Source: an uncultured Bacteroidales bacterium (GTDB lineage Bacteria > Bacteroidota > Bacteroidia > Bacteroidales > P3). Taken from it: DNA of 24,498 bases. This document shows positions 7,037-15,990 of this stretch, piece after piece. Positions within the stretch are counted from its first letter, which is position 1, and every line of letters starts with the position of its first letter. Location of the stretch: the NCBI GenBank assembly GCA_937901525.1, contig CALDHX010000065.1, positions 1 through 24,498 on the forward strand, given 5' to 3'. The notes under the pieces are model-generated. The model saw only the letters and a program-made list of their open reading frames with translations. It searched no databases and was not told the DNA's origin. A program made the position numbers and the translations under genes.

Positions 7037-9265
7037 ATGGAGAGTTGTGAAAGTAATAAAATTCAAAGAGAAATAAATTCGGCATTAAAAAACTTGTTCG
7101 GATTTGATAAATTTAAGGGAAATCAACAACAAATTATAGAGAAATTGTTGGAGGGTAATGACGTGTTTGTTATAAAACCAACAGGTGGAGGAAAAAGCTT
7201 ATGTTATCAACTGCCTGCCTTGATTTCCGAAGGTACTGCAATAGTGATTTCACCATTGATTTCTTTGATGAAAAATCAAGTGGACTTCTTAAAAAGTATG
7301 ACAATGGATCCTTCTGTTGCACATTTTCTTAATTCTACTTTGAATAAACAAGAAATTTTGCAGGTAAAAAATGATTTAACTTCTGGAAAGACAAAATTGT
7401 TATATGTAGCTCCTGAATCTTTAACAAAACAGGAGAATGTTGATTTGCTAAAAACTATAAAAATTAGCTTTTATGCAATAGATGAAGCTCATTGTATTTC
7501 GGAATGGGGACATGATTTCCGTCCTGAATATAGAAGAATTCGTCCAATTATTGATGCTATTGATGCAAATGTTCCTCTTATTGCTTTGACAGCAACAGCA
7601 ACTCCAAAGGTGCAACAAGATATTTTGAAGACTTTGGAGATGAATGATGCAAAAATCTTCATAAGCAGTTTTAATAGAACAAATCTTTACTATGAAATAA
7701 GGCTTAAACCAAAAGATGAAAAGCAGCTAAACAAGGAAATTATAAAGTTTATTAATCAAAATCGTGGTAAGAGTGGTATAATTTATTGTTTGAGTAGAAA
7801 AAAAGTAGAAGAATTAACTGAAACATTAGTTATAAATGGAATAAAAGCTTTGCCTTATCATGCTGGATTAGAGTCTGCTGTTAGAGCTGCTAATCAAGAT
7901 ATGTTTATAAAGGAAGATGTTGAGGTGATTGTGGCAACTATAGCTTTTGGAATGGGAATTGATAAACCTGATGTAAGGTATGTGATACATTATGATATGC
8001 CGAAGAGTTTAGAGGGTTATTATCAAGAAACAGGAAGAGCAGGAAGAGATGAGGGAGAGGGGCAATGTATTGCTTTCTATTCTGAAAGAGATATGGAAAA
8101 ATTAGAAAAATTCCTTAATGATAAGCCTGTTTCAGAAAGAGAAATAACTCAACAACTAATAGATGAGACAATATCATACGCAGAAACATCTCAGTGTAGA
8201 AGAAAACTTTTGTTAAAATATTTTGGTGAAGATTATACAGAGGAAAATTGCGGAAATTGTGATAATTGTTTGCATCCAAAGCCACAAGTAGATGCAAAAG
8301 AAGAAATAGTTGATTTCTTAGAAGTTGTAGAACAAACAAAACAACAATATAAATCTAATTATTTAATAGATGTCGTTATGGGAGAATTGACTCCTAATGT
8401 AAAAACTAATAGACATCATAAAATGGAATGTTTTGGTATAGGAAAAGAAAAACCAATTACATTCTGGAAAGCAGTTTCAAAAGTCTGTGTGTTGAAAGAC
8501 TTTTTGAGAAAAGATATTGAGCGTTATGGAGAATTGAAACTAACGCAAAAAGGACTTGAATTTAAAGAAAAACCATACTCTATTAATGTATCTTACGACA
8601 GAGATTTTTCGGAAAATGAAGATGAGTTTGCAGAAGAATTTGCACCTATATCTTCCGCAGAATCTTCCTCCGATCCTGAATTGTATAATATATTGAAAAG
8701 TATCAGAAAGCGTATAGCCGAAAAAGAAAAACTTCCTCCATACGTAATATTTGAAGATAGGTCTTTAATAGATATGTGTATACAATATCCTATTAAAGAA
8801 GATGAACTAAAAAATATAACAGGTGTAGGAGCATCAAAGGCAAAAAAATACGGAGACGAATTTTTAGAAGCTATAAAAGCATACGTAGAGGCCAAAGACA
8901 TCACTCGCCCACAAGATTTGGTGATAAAATCGTTGATAAACAAGTCCTCAGGATTAAAATACTTTATCATTAGAAGTATAGATAAGAAGATGGCATTAGA
9001 GGATATTGCTATTTCTAAAAACATGGAAGTTGATGAATTGTTAACAGAAATAGAAAGCATAGTATCCTCAGGTACAAAAATAGATTTGAGTTATTGCATA
9101 GATGATTACATAGATTCATATCGTCAAGATGAAATAAATGAGGTGTTAAGAGAAATGGAAACAGATGATATTGATGAGGTGCTTGAAGAGCTTGGCGAAG
9201 ACGAATACACAAGAGAAGAAGTAAGACTAATGCGTATTCAATTCCTAACAAAATATGGACAATAG
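7037..9265 (+). CDS. recQ: ATP-dependent DNA helicase RecQ
   Basis: 742 residues from the ATG at 7037. A TTG at 7019 would add six residues but has nothing to recommend it. Helicase motifs in order: PTGGGKSLCYQLPA (motif I), DEAHCISEWGHDFRPEYRRI (II), LTATATP (III), GIIYCLSRKK (IV), ATIAFGMGIDKPDVRYVIH (V) and YQETGRAGRD (VI). A four-Cys zinc site follows (CRRKLLLKYFG, then CGNCDNC), then an RQC winged-helix region and an HRDC domain (about 550-620). The acidic C-terminal tail of about 110 residues is typical of Bacteroidota RecQ. The enzyme unwinds 3'-5' in recombination and replication-fork repair. Its stop codon is followed directly by the aroB start, so the genes are cotranscribed. Confidence 0.96.
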   Translation: MESCESNKIQREINSALKNLFGFDKFKGNQQQIIEKLLEGNDVFVIKPTGGGKSLCYQLPALISEGTAIVISPLISLMKNQVDFLKSMTMDPSVAHFLNSTLNKQEILQVKNDLTSGKTKLLYVAPESLTKQENVDLLKTIKISFYAIDEAHCISEWGHDFRPEYRRIRPIIDAIDANVPLIALTATATPKVQQDILKTLEMNDAKIFISSFNRTNLYYEIRLKPKDEKQLNKEIIKFINQNRGKSGIIYCLSRKKVEELTETLVINGIKALPYHAGLESAVRAANQDMFIKEDVEVIVATIAFGMGIDKPDVRYVIHYDMPKSLEGYYQETGRAGRDEGEGQCIAFYSERDMEKLEKFLNDKPVSEREITQQLIDETISYAETSQCRRKLLLKYFGEDYTEENCGNCDNCLHPKPQVDAKEEIVDFLEVVEQTKQQYKSNYLIDVVMGELTPNVKTNRHHKMECFGIGKEKPITFWKAVSKVCVLKDFLRKDIERYGELKLTQKGLEFKEKPYSINVSYDRDFSENEDEFAEEFAPISSAESSSDPELYNILKSIRKRIAEKEKLPPYVIFEDRSLIDMCIQYPIKEDELKNITGVGASKAKKYGDEFLEAIKAYVEAKDITRPQDLVIKSLINKSSGLKYFIIRSIDKKMALEDIAISKNMEVDELLTEIESIVSSGTKIDLSYCIDDYIDSYRQDEINEVLREMETDDIDEVLEELGEDEYTREEVRLMRIQFLTKYGQ

Positions 9266-10270
9266 ATGGAAAAACTAATAGATTTCTCAGGATTAAATAA
9301 TATTTTAAGGAGAAAGAAACATTCTCAAAAAATAATAATATTAGATTCTAATACATACGATAATTGTCTTGCAACGCTAATAAGTGAAGTTGATAGTTTG
9401 TGTGATGCACAAATTATAGAAATAGAGCCAGGAGAAGAAAACAAAACATTAGAAACTTACACAAATATCATACAAACCCTAATAGAACAGGCCTCTGATG
9501 TAAGCACTCAACTTATTGCCTTAGGTGGAGGAATGATTACCGATATGGCATCTTTCATAGGAGCAACCTACAAGAGAGGAATAGATACTTATCTTGTGCC
9601 TACCACACTTCTTGCAATGATTGATGCCTCAATAGGAGGAAAATGTGCAATCAATTTCGGAGAAGTAAAAAATCAAATCGGTTGTTTCGTTAAAAAAGCA
9701 ACAATATGTATAGAACCAACCCTTTTAGAAACCCTTCCCGAAAGGCAAATACTTAACGGAGTTGCAGAAATGTTGAAAATAGCACTTGTTTGCGATAAAG
9801 AAATGAGTGAAAAAATACTTCAAAGCAATCCTTTGGAGATAGGAAATAGTGAAATATTTATTCAAAACAGTATAAAACTAAAACAAAACATAGTAAAACA
9901 AGACCCTTTTGATAAGAATTACCGACACATACTTAATTTTGGACATACAATAGGACACGCCTTAGAAAGCATAGCGATAAGAAAAGGAGAAGACTTATTG
10001 CATGGTCAGGCAGTAGCAAACGGAATATATTACACACTTGATTTATGTAAGAATTTATCAAAAGAAACGACTAACAGAGTTAAACAATACATAGAAAAAT
10101 ACTACAAAATACAGCCAATAAACGATGTTCAAGAATTGTTTAACTATATGAACAGCGACAAAAAGACAATAAATAATGAATACAACTTTGTCTTATTGGA
10201 AGAAATAGGCAAGGCAACAATCAATAATAAAATAAGTAGAGAACAAATAGAAGTAATAATTAAAAATTAA
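9266..10270 (+). CDS. aroB: 3-dehydroquinate synthase
   Basis: 334 residues. Second enzyme of the shikimate pathway: converts DAHP to 3-dehydroquinate using NAD and a divalent metal. The NAD/phosphate region is ALGGGMITDMASFIGATYKR (85-104). The active-site stretch VPTTLLAMIDASIGGKCAIN follows (111-130). Likely metal ligands are Glu in GVAEMLK (165-171), His in NFGHTIGHALE and His in LLHGQAV. It begins immediately after the recQ stop with no intergenic base, and the next gene starts six bases after its own stop. Slightly short for the family (about 350), but all motifs are intact. Confidence 0.96.
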   Translation: MEKLIDFSGLNNILRRKKHSQKIIILDSNTYDNCLATLISEVDSLCDAQIIEIEPGEENKTLETYTNIIQTLIEQASDVSTQLIALGGGMITDMASFIGATYKRGIDTYLVPTTLLAMIDASIGGKCAINFGEVKNQIGCFVKKATICIEPTLLETLPERQILNGVAEMLKIALVCDKEMSEKILQSNPLEIGNSEIFIQNSIKLKQNIVKQDPFDKNYRHILNFGHTIGHALESIAIRKGEDLLHGQAVANGIYYTLDLCKNLSKETTNRVKQYIEKYYKIQPINDVQELFNYMNSDKKTINNEYNFVLLEEIGKATINNKISREQIEVIIKN

Positions 10271-10276
10271 ACAAAG

Positions 10277-11227
10277 ATGAGAAAATTATTTTTAGTATTA
10301 GCAGTATCGCTAATGTGCTTTACAGCAAAAGCACAACAGTTTACCAATCCAAGTTTTGAAAACTGGACAGCAAATATGCCACAAGGTTGGTCAACATTAG
10401 GGTTTATGGGATTTAACCTTTGCACAATGGAGCAATCAACAGATGCACACACAGGAGATTATTCAGTTAAAATTGCACCAAAAATGTTAGATGCAACTAT
10501 TGCAGCAATGATGCAAATGGAACCTATAGCAATACCTGCATTTTTTACAAATGGAGTCATAAATTTTGAGATGTTTATGCAAATTATGATGAACGATGGT
10601 TCAGATATTACAGAAGAGGATTATATGAATTTGTTATCAAATTTTATAACAGGAGGGTTACAAATAGAAGAAGGTAATCGCCCAACAAGTATAAGTGGTT
10701 ATCAAAAATTCAATAATCAAAGTGGAGAAGCTAATATGATGATGGCATTAGTTTTTAACACAGAAAACGAACAAAGAACTATAATAGGATTAGGAGAATA
10801 CTTTGCAGAAGGAGATTACTATGGAAAAAAAACTATGACAGAAGGATTTCAACAATTTGAATTTCCAATAATGTATATTTCAGATTTGCCAGCAAATGAG
10901 ATTGTTTTTCTTGCATTAGTTGCTTGCGAAGAATTTCAAACAACTGATTTCCCTGAATTATACTTAGATGATATGATGATAAACTACTCTTCATCGTTAG
11001 AAGATGTAGAAAAAACAAACTTAATCTCAGTTTATCCTAATCCAACAAGTGGAAAAGTAAGAATAAACTGTGAAAACAACTCACATATCCAAATAGTAAA
11101 TCCATTAGGACAAGTAGTAAAAGAAATAAACAACTACACATCTAATTCTCTTATAGAAATAGAACAAAAAGGTATTTATTTCGTAAGAGTGAACGGAGAA
11201 AAAGCAACAAAATTAGTTGTAAAATAA
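10277..11227 (+). CDS. Secreted protein with type IX secretion (T9SS) C-terminal sorting domain
   Basis: 316 residues. A signal peptide (MRKLFLVLAVSLMCFTAKAQ) precedes a mature part starting with TNPSFENWTANMPQGW, a pattern seen at the start of beta-sandwich carbohydrate-binding-like modules in Bacteroidota. The central part is Met-rich and unassigned. The last 65 residues are a type A sorting domain: VYPNPTSGKVRI, then IQIVNPLGQVVKE, ending GIYFVRVNGEKATKLVVK. Such domains direct cargo across the outer membrane through the T9SS, where they are cleaved and often anchored to lipopolysaccharide. This implies the organism has a T9SS elsewhere in its genome. The gene lies inside the recQ-to-DUF2723 operon with gaps of 6 and 4 nt. 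Confidence 0.85.
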   Translation: MRKLFLVLAVSLMCFTAKAQQFTNPSFENWTANMPQGWSTLGFMGFNLCTMEQSTDAHTGDYSVKIAPKMLDATIAAMMQMEPIAIPAFFTNGVINFEMFMQIMMNDGSDITEEDYMNLLSNFITGGLQIEEGNRPTSISGYQKFNNQSGEANMMMALVFNTENEQRTIIGLGEYFAEGDYYGKKTMTEGFQQFEFPIMYISDLPANEIVFLALVACEEFQTTDFPELYLDDMMINYSSSLEDVEKTNLISVYPNPTSGKVRINCENNSHIQIVNPLGQVVKEINNYTSNSLIEIEQKGIYFVRVNGEKATKLVVK

Positions 11228-11231
11228 AATA

Positions 11232-11738
11232 ATGAAGTTTTATCAAAAAATACTATTCTTAGGATTGATAGGCACTCTTGTAAGTTGTGTAGGTGGATAC
11301 TCATTTACAGGAGCGTCTATCGCACCTGAGGTTCGCACATATAGTGTAGAAGCATTTCAAAACAGGGCAAGCATAGTGCAAGCAACACTTGCTTCTGATT
11401 TGACAAACGATTTAGTACACAAAATCAATTCCTCAACTTCACTGCAACAAGTAAATTCCAATGCAGATGTAAGTTTCACAGGAACAATTACAGGATATAG
11501 CATATCGCCAACTTCAATAGGAGCAAACGATAGAGCAGCAAAAAACCGCTTAACCATAAGCATAAGAGTTAATTTTGTAAACAACAAAAATCCAAAAGAG
11601 AATTATCAATCGCAATTCTCTCGTTATCGTGATTATGACAGCAACTTCTCACTTTCAGAGGTAGAAGAAAGTCTTATAAACGAAATAAGTGAAGAATTAA
11701 TAGAAGATATATTCAACAAATCATTTGTAAACTGGTAA
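11232..11738 (+). CDS. LptE-like LPS-assembly lipoprotein
   Basis: 168 residues. A lipoprotein signal with lipobox LVSC puts the lipidated Cys at residue 19. The start of the mature part (GGYSFTGASIAPEVRTYSVEAF) and the following VQATLASDLTNDLVHKI helix match Bacteroidota LptE-like lipoproteins. These sit with LptD in the outer membrane and help insert lipopolysaccharide. The remainder fits a small alpha/beta sandwich: ADVSFTGTITGYSISP, a KNRLTISIRVNFV strand, and a final amphipathic helix. Length is normal. It lies 4 nt from both neighbours in an operon with envelope-related genes, which supports the call. Confidence 0.8.
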   Translation: MKFYQKILFLGLIGTLVSCVGGYSFTGASIAPEVRTYSVEAFQNRASIVQATLASDLTNDLVHKINSSTSLQQVNSNADVSFTGTITGYSISPTSIGANDRAAKNRLTISIRVNFVNNKNPKENYQSQFSRYRDYDSNFSLSEVEESLINEISEELIEDIFNKSFVNW

Positions 11739-11742
11739 TAAA

Positions 11743-14544
11743 ATGCATAACAAAAAAGCCGTAAATCTTATCGGCTGGATAATAGCAGCACTTAGTACAA
11801 CACTCTACACACTTACTCAATATCCCACTATATCTTTTTGGGACGGAGCCGAATTTGCAACGGTTTCTTCCACACTTCAAATTCCTCATCCACCAGGAGC
11901 TCCATTTTATCAGTTGTTAGGCGCAATTTTTTCTCCAATAAGTGTTGGATTTCTTTCGGCATTATGTAGCGGATTAAGCGTAATGATGCTTTATCATATA
12001 TCAATACATTTTATATCTCGATTTTCACAAAAGCCATTTCTTACAATAGCTTGTTCAGTAATAGGAGCTTTAACATTTTCTGTATTAGACACACAATGGT
12101 TTTGTGCAAACGAAACAGATGTCTATTCTTTATCTTTACTTCTTAGCCTAATCGTTATATGGTTAGCAATAAAATGGACACAAAACCATAGGATAAATAA
12201 CCTACTTCTTGTTTGTCTAATTTTAGGGCTTTCAATAGGAGTGCATCAATTAACTCTACTTTGTTTGCCAGCCGTTTTTTTAATTCTATTTTTTGATAGA
12301 AAACACAAAACAGCAACAAATAAATCATTTAAGAACATAAAACATACATTATTATATATAGCCTTTGGCGTAATATTTTTTCTTATAGGATTAAGTACAT
12401 ATCTTATAATACCAATACGAGCAAATTCCTCAGTGCCTATTAATCAATATAACCCAAGTACTTTTGCGAAATTTAAGAAATATTACAATAGGGAAAATTT
12501 TTCAAAACCACCATTGATATATGGGCAATATTACACAGCCCTTCCACCAGAAAAATTTGAAATCACAGAAAGTGGACAATTAAAACCCGTATTTGCCAAA
12601 GAGCAAAAAACAATTTTTCCAAGAATGTGGAATTATGAAAGTATATCATACGAGAATGGTTATATGGAATGGGTAGGGCAACCCGAAGAAAGCGTAATAG
12701 TAAACTCAGAACAGCGTTCTAAACCATCGTTTAAGCAGAATTTGCAATTCTTTTTCTCATACCAGATCAATTATATGTATTTTCGTTATTTGCTAAATAA
12801 CTTTATGGGAAAGGTAAACGATGTACAAGGTTATGGAGACTATAAAAATTCGCAATGGACACCAGGAATAAAATACATAGAAGACAAATTTAGTATAAAT
12901 TCTCAAACATTAGATCCACAAGCTAAAAAAGGGCACAATATATATTATGCAATACCTCTAATACTTGCGTTGATAGGATTGTTTTATCATATATCAAAAG
13001 ATTATCAATATTTTTGGGTCAATACTATTCTTTTCTTTTTTACTTCTATTGCCCTTGTGCTTTATCTTAATCAAGCAGCTTATCAACCAAGAGAAAGAGA
13101 TTATGTCTATTTACTTTCTTTTGCTTCGTTTAGTCTATGGCTTAGTGTAGGAGTGTTTTCCATTCTCAATTTATCTAAATTAAAATATCTTACACCTCTT
13201 TTCTTTGCTATGCCAATATATATGGGAATAAGAAATTTTGATGACCACAATCATGCAGGACAATACACTGCAAGAAACTTTGCTGTATCAATGCTTGAAA
13301 GTTGTGAAAAGAATGCAATACTTTTTGTAAATGGTGATAATGATACATTCCCTCTTTGGTATGCTCAAAGTGTTGAAGGAGTGCGTACGGATATACGAGT
13401 GATAAATCTACAACTTCTCAATGACGATGAACACATAAAACAACTACATCAAATGCAATATGAATCCTCACCGATAGAAACCTCACTTACAGTTGAACAA
13501 TATGAAAAACAATATCAATACAATATGATTTCTCCAAGTTTCGATAGAGAAAATCTTACTAAGGTAATAAAAGACTCCTACAATGACACTACTCACTTAG
13601 ATGGATTTGCTGTGCATTTGCTTAATACTAACAGATTCTACTTAAAAAAAGATAGTGATTCTTTATTTTGGAATTACAATAGCTTAGAAGTAGGCAAATC
13701 AACAATTGTTGCACTTGATATTATAGCCTCAAACATTGAAAAACGTCCTATTTATTTTTCTTCATATTCGATAGACGACTTTTTTGGTTTAGAATCCTAT
13801 TTGCATTTAGAAGGGTTTGCTTATAAATTAGGAGAAAAAATCAATTCAAATGAAGAAATTATTGCACTAAGAGCAGGACAAATAAATGAAGATAAGATGT
13901 TTGAGAATTTTATACATAAATTCCAATGGAAAAACTTCAATAAACCAAATCTTTACTACAATGAAATAGAAAGAGAAATGGTAAAACAATTCTATGATAA
14001 CTCAATATGCTTAGCATATAAGCTTTTGCAAAATAATAAGACGGATAAAGCAATAATAGTTTGTAATATACTCACCGAAAATTTGCCTTTAACCCTACAT
14101 TATAACCCTGTGGCAGCGGCAGATTTAGCAATAATTTATTCGCTTTTAGAAAGAGAAGAAAAATCGGAGGAATATATTTTGAAAGCTACGGAGCAATTCT
14201 CTGAAATTATGCAACAATACTTCACTCTTAACACCTCACAACAAGCACAAGATAGAATACAAATGCAAAAGTTAGAAAATCAGTGGTATCGTCTCTTGTT
14301 GCAAAGTCAAGATTGGGGATTAGAAAACGTAAGAATCACACTTGCCGATGGATATTTTTCAATGATAAACCAATATTTGCAGGTTTCTTTTAGACAATTT
14401 GCTAAAATGGTGGAAAATCCAGAATTTTATGAACAAGAAATAGAGAATATAAAACTACAATTAAACAATATATATTCTCTTGCTGAGATTTATGAAGAGG
14501 AATTAATGCCGATTCCAGAGAATCTTTTAGAATACATAGAATAA
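11743..14544 (+). CDS. DUF2723 multi-pass membrane protein, GT-C/O-mannosyltransferase-like
   Basis: 933 residues. The N-terminal half is a multi-pass membrane domain of GT-C type. Its conserved first loop, SFWDGAEFATVSSTLQIPHP (31-50), carries an acidic pair typical of lipid-phosphosugar-dependent transferases. Further helices run to about residue 490. The second half looks soluble, with NGDNDTFPLWYAQSVEGVRT and, near the end, helical TPR-like repeats. DUF2723 proteins are nearly confined to Bacteroidota and relatives and resemble eukaryotic protein O-mannosyltransferases. A role in glycosylating surface proteins or glycans is likely but not shown here. It is last in the operon behind a T9SS cargo gene and an LptE-like gene, and ends at the shared terminator at 14561-14604. 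Confidence 0.85.
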   Translation: MHNKKAVNLIGWIIAALSTTLYTLTQYPTISFWDGAEFATVSSTLQIPHPPGAPFYQLLGAIFSPISVGFLSALCSGLSVMMLYHISIHFISRFSQKPFLTIACSVIGALTFSVLDTQWFCANETDVYSLSLLLSLIVIWLAIKWTQNHRINNLLLVCLILGLSIGVHQLTLLCLPAVFLILFFDRKHKTATNKSFKNIKHTLLYIAFGVIFFLIGLSTYLIIPIRANSSVPINQYNPSTFAKFKKYYNRENFSKPPLIYGQYYTALPPEKFEITESGQLKPVFAKEQKTIFPRMWNYESISYENGYMEWVGQPEESVIVNSEQRSKPSFKQNLQFFFSYQINYMYFRYLLNNFMGKVNDVQGYGDYKNSQWTPGIKYIEDKFSINSQTLDPQAKKGHNIYYAIPLILALIGLFYHISKDYQYFWVNTILFFFTSIALVLYLNQAAYQPRERDYVYLLSFASFSLWLSVGVFSILNLSKLKYLTPLFFAMPIYMGIRNFDDHNHAGQYTARNFAVSMLESCEKNAILFVNGDNDTFPLWYAQSVEGVRTDIRVINLQLLNDDEHIKQLHQMQYESSPIETSLTVEQYEKQYQYNMISPSFDRENLTKVIKDSYNDTTHLDGFAVHLLNTNRFYLKKDSDSLFWNYNSLEVGKSTIVALDIIASNIEKRPIYFSSYSIDDFFGLESYLHLEGFAYKLGEKINSNEEIIALRAGQINEDKMFENFIHKFQWKNFNKPNLYYNEIEREMVKQFYDNSICLAYKLLQNNKTDKAIIVCNILTENLPLTLHYNPVAAADLAIIYSLLEREEKSEEYILKATEQFSEIMQQYFTLNTSQQAQDRIQMQKLENQWYRLLLQSQDWGLENVRITLADGYFSMINQYLQVSFRQFAKMVENPEFYEQEIENIKLQLNNIYSLAEIYEEELMPIPENLLEYIE

Positions 14545-14560
14545 AAAACAAAGAAATAAA

Positions 14561-14604
14561 AAAATAAATCAAAGAAAAAATTAAAAAAATCTTTGATTTA
14601 TTTT
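14561..14604. terminator. Bidirectional terminator between convergent genes
   Basis: AAAATAAATCAAAGA (14561-14575) and TCTTTGATTTATTTT (14590-14604) form a perfect 15-bp stem with a 14-nt A-rich loop. The minus-strand exit is followed by a long T-rich run. The right arm covers the flippase stop codon. An 18-nt direct repeat, AAAAACAAAGAAATAAAA, flanks the hairpin at 14544-14561 and 14607-14624. Confidence 0.75.
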
Positions 14605-15761
14605 CTAAAAACAAAGAAATAAAATTCGATTGCAAAGGTTGTGAAGTAGGAGAGCGTAGCTGTGAGGGCAGCTCCTTGAAGTTGATATTTTGGAATAAGA
14701 ATTAAACCTGCAATTATAGTAATTACTAATCCTATTATTGAGGCAAATGTGCTGATTTTAAAGTTTCCTTTTGCGTAAAAGTATTGTGTGAAATTACTTG
14801 CTATGCTTAAAGGCAATACCCCTATGCTTAAAATCCTTATTGCAGAGGAAATTTCTTCAAATCCTTTTCCAAAAATAAATGAATAAACGCTTTGAGGTAA
14901 TAAACACAACACTAATAATGCCAAGGCAGTGAAAATGCCATTGATTTTGCTCATTTTCCAAGAGAATTGTTTTGAAGAAGAATCATCTTCGTTGTTTGAA
15001 AGCGAGGAATATTGCACTAAGGCGAGTGAAGAGCCGAAAAGCATTACTGCTTCGCTAAGGCTAACTGCATTTGAATAGATTCCAACAAGAGTTTCCCCAC
15101 AATAGAATCCTAAAATATAGAAACAAAGTCTATAATTCATACTTTGGGCAATATATCCTATTTGTTTTGTAACCCCAAGTGAGAAAAGAGTTTTAAAAGA
15201 TGAGGTTAATTCTTGTTTTGATATTAGTTTTAGGTTTTTATATTCATCTCTTAATGCAAAAATTCCATAGAAGAAAGACACAATATAAGCAATTAACATT
15301 GCAGTTATAAAATCCTCTACCGAAGTAAAACGATTAAATAACCAAAGAATAAGGATATAAGAAAAAGAAACAAGAGGATAGATGAGCTTTAAGATGTTTG
15401 CTTGTGATATTTTTTGTTTTCCGAGCAGTAAAAACTGATTTATTTCACTTATTGCAGCAAGTACAGCTATCAATACACATATATTAGGGAAAAACAAAGA
15501 GACTAAAATAGCTGTAATAACAATCCATAAGAATGAAGGGATTATTAAATTTGAGAAATCTTTACGAGGAGTTAAGTAAATCAAGGTTGAATTGCCAATA
15601 AGGGTGAACAACATTAACAAAAGATTGATGTTGTAAACCATTATTGCTTGTTCTCCTTTTGCTTCCACACCAAGAATTTGTGAAATTAGGATAATGGTTA
15701 AAAATCCCAATCCCGCAGAGGAGAATTTCGTAAAGATAGTATGTAGAATTTTTCGTATCAC
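14598..15761 (-). CDS. Wzx-type polysaccharide/O-antigen flippase (MOP superfamily)
   Basis: About 387 residues from a GTG at 15761, giving the usual family N-terminus (IRKILHTIFTKFSSAGLGFL). A longer frame from TTG at 15833 would run through the tRNA-His promoter and is unlikely. The protein is almost entirely membrane helices, about 11-12, with the first-helix pattern ILISQILGVEAKGEQAIM typical of MOP-family exporters that flip lipid-linked oligosaccharide repeat units across the inner membrane. The last half includes SIGVLPLSIASNFTQYFYAK and GLVITIIAGLILIPKYQLQG, both common in Wzx proteins. It faces the DUF2723 gene tail-to-tail and is divergent from tRNA-His. Its specific glycan substrate is unknown. 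Confidence 0.85.
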   Translation of the reverse strand: MIRKILHTIFTKFSSAGLGFLTIILISQILGVEAKGEQAIMVYNINLLLMLFTLIGNSTLIYLTPRKDFSNLIIPSFLWIVITAILVSLFFPNICVLIAVLAAISEINQFLLLGKQKISQANILKLIYPLVSFSYILILWLFNRFTSVEDFITAMLIAYIVSFFYGIFALRDEYKNLKLISKQELTSSFKTLFSLGVTKQIGYIAQSMNYRLCFYILGFYCGETLVGIYSNAVSLSEAVMLFGSSLALVQYSSLSNNEDDSSSKQFSWKMSKINGIFTALALLVLCLLPQSVYSFIFGKGFEEISSAIRILSIGVLPLSIASNFTQYFYAKGNFKISTFASIIGLVITIIAGLILIPKYQLQGAALTATLSYFTTFAIEFYFFVFRK

Positions 15762-15792
15762 GAGTGCAAAGATAAGAAAAAATGCAGAAAAA

Positions 15793-15824
15793 TTTGGTGG
15801 ATTTAATTTTTTTGTGTAGTTTTG
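15793..15824 (+). promoter_or_regulatory. Promoter of tRNA-His
   Basis: TTTG (15793-15796), 20 nt, then TAGTTTTG (15817-15824), an exact match to the Bacteroidota -33/-7 consensus. Transcription would start near 15831, a few bases before the mature tRNA 5' end. Confidence 0.75.
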
Positions 15825-15838
15825 CAAAACCAAATATG

Positions 15839-15912
15839 GTGCGAGTAGTTCAGTTGGTTAGAATATCAGATTGTGGTCCTGAGGGTCGTGGGTTCAAATC
15901 CCATCTCGCACC
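15839..15912 (+). tRNA. tRNA-His (anticodon GTG)
   Basis: The acceptor GTGCGAG pairs fully with CTCGCAC. The D arm contains AGTTGGTTAGA, the anticodon loop is TTGTGGT with GTG at positions 34-36, and the T arm is GTGGG-TTCAAAT-CCCAT. A G at 15838 faces the discriminator C73 at 15912, giving the G-1:C73 pair unique to tRNA-His. The 3' CCA is not fully encoded. The anticodon stem TCAGA/CCTGA has an A-C mismatch at its last pair (31-39). A terminator follows at once. Confidence 0.97.
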
Positions 15913-15930
15913 CAGAGATTTAAGGAATAG

Positions 15931-15958
15931 AAGGCTCTTCAAAAGATTGAGGAGCCTT
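15931..15958 (+). terminator. Terminator of tRNA-His
   Basis: AAGGCTCTTCA (15931-15941) and TGAGGAGCCTT (15948-15958) form an 11-bp stem with one T-G pair and a 6-nt loop, followed by a run of Ts. Confidence 0.9.
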
Positions 15959-15973
15959 TTTTGTTAGAATAAA

Positions 15974-15987
15974 TTTTAACGTTAAAA
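15974..15987. promoter_or_regulatory. 14-bp perfect palindrome just upstream of the M16 peptidase start
   Basis: TTTTAACGTTAAAA ends three bases before the ATG at 15991. A possible promoter for this gene (TTG at 15947-15949, 20 nt, TAAATTTT at 15970-15977) would lie inside the tRNA terminator and put transcription start within the palindrome. It could be an operator or chance in A+T-rich DNA. Confidence 0.35.
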
Positions 15988-15990
15988 GAT

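Noticed and set aside
15762..15833. N-terminal extension of the flippase to a TTG start
   Set aside because: It would cover the tRNA-His promoter, and the family N-terminus begins at the GTG at 15761.
15782..15967. 61-codon plus-strand reading frame over the tRNA-His
   Set aside because: It runs through the tRNA and its terminator and has no protein-like features.
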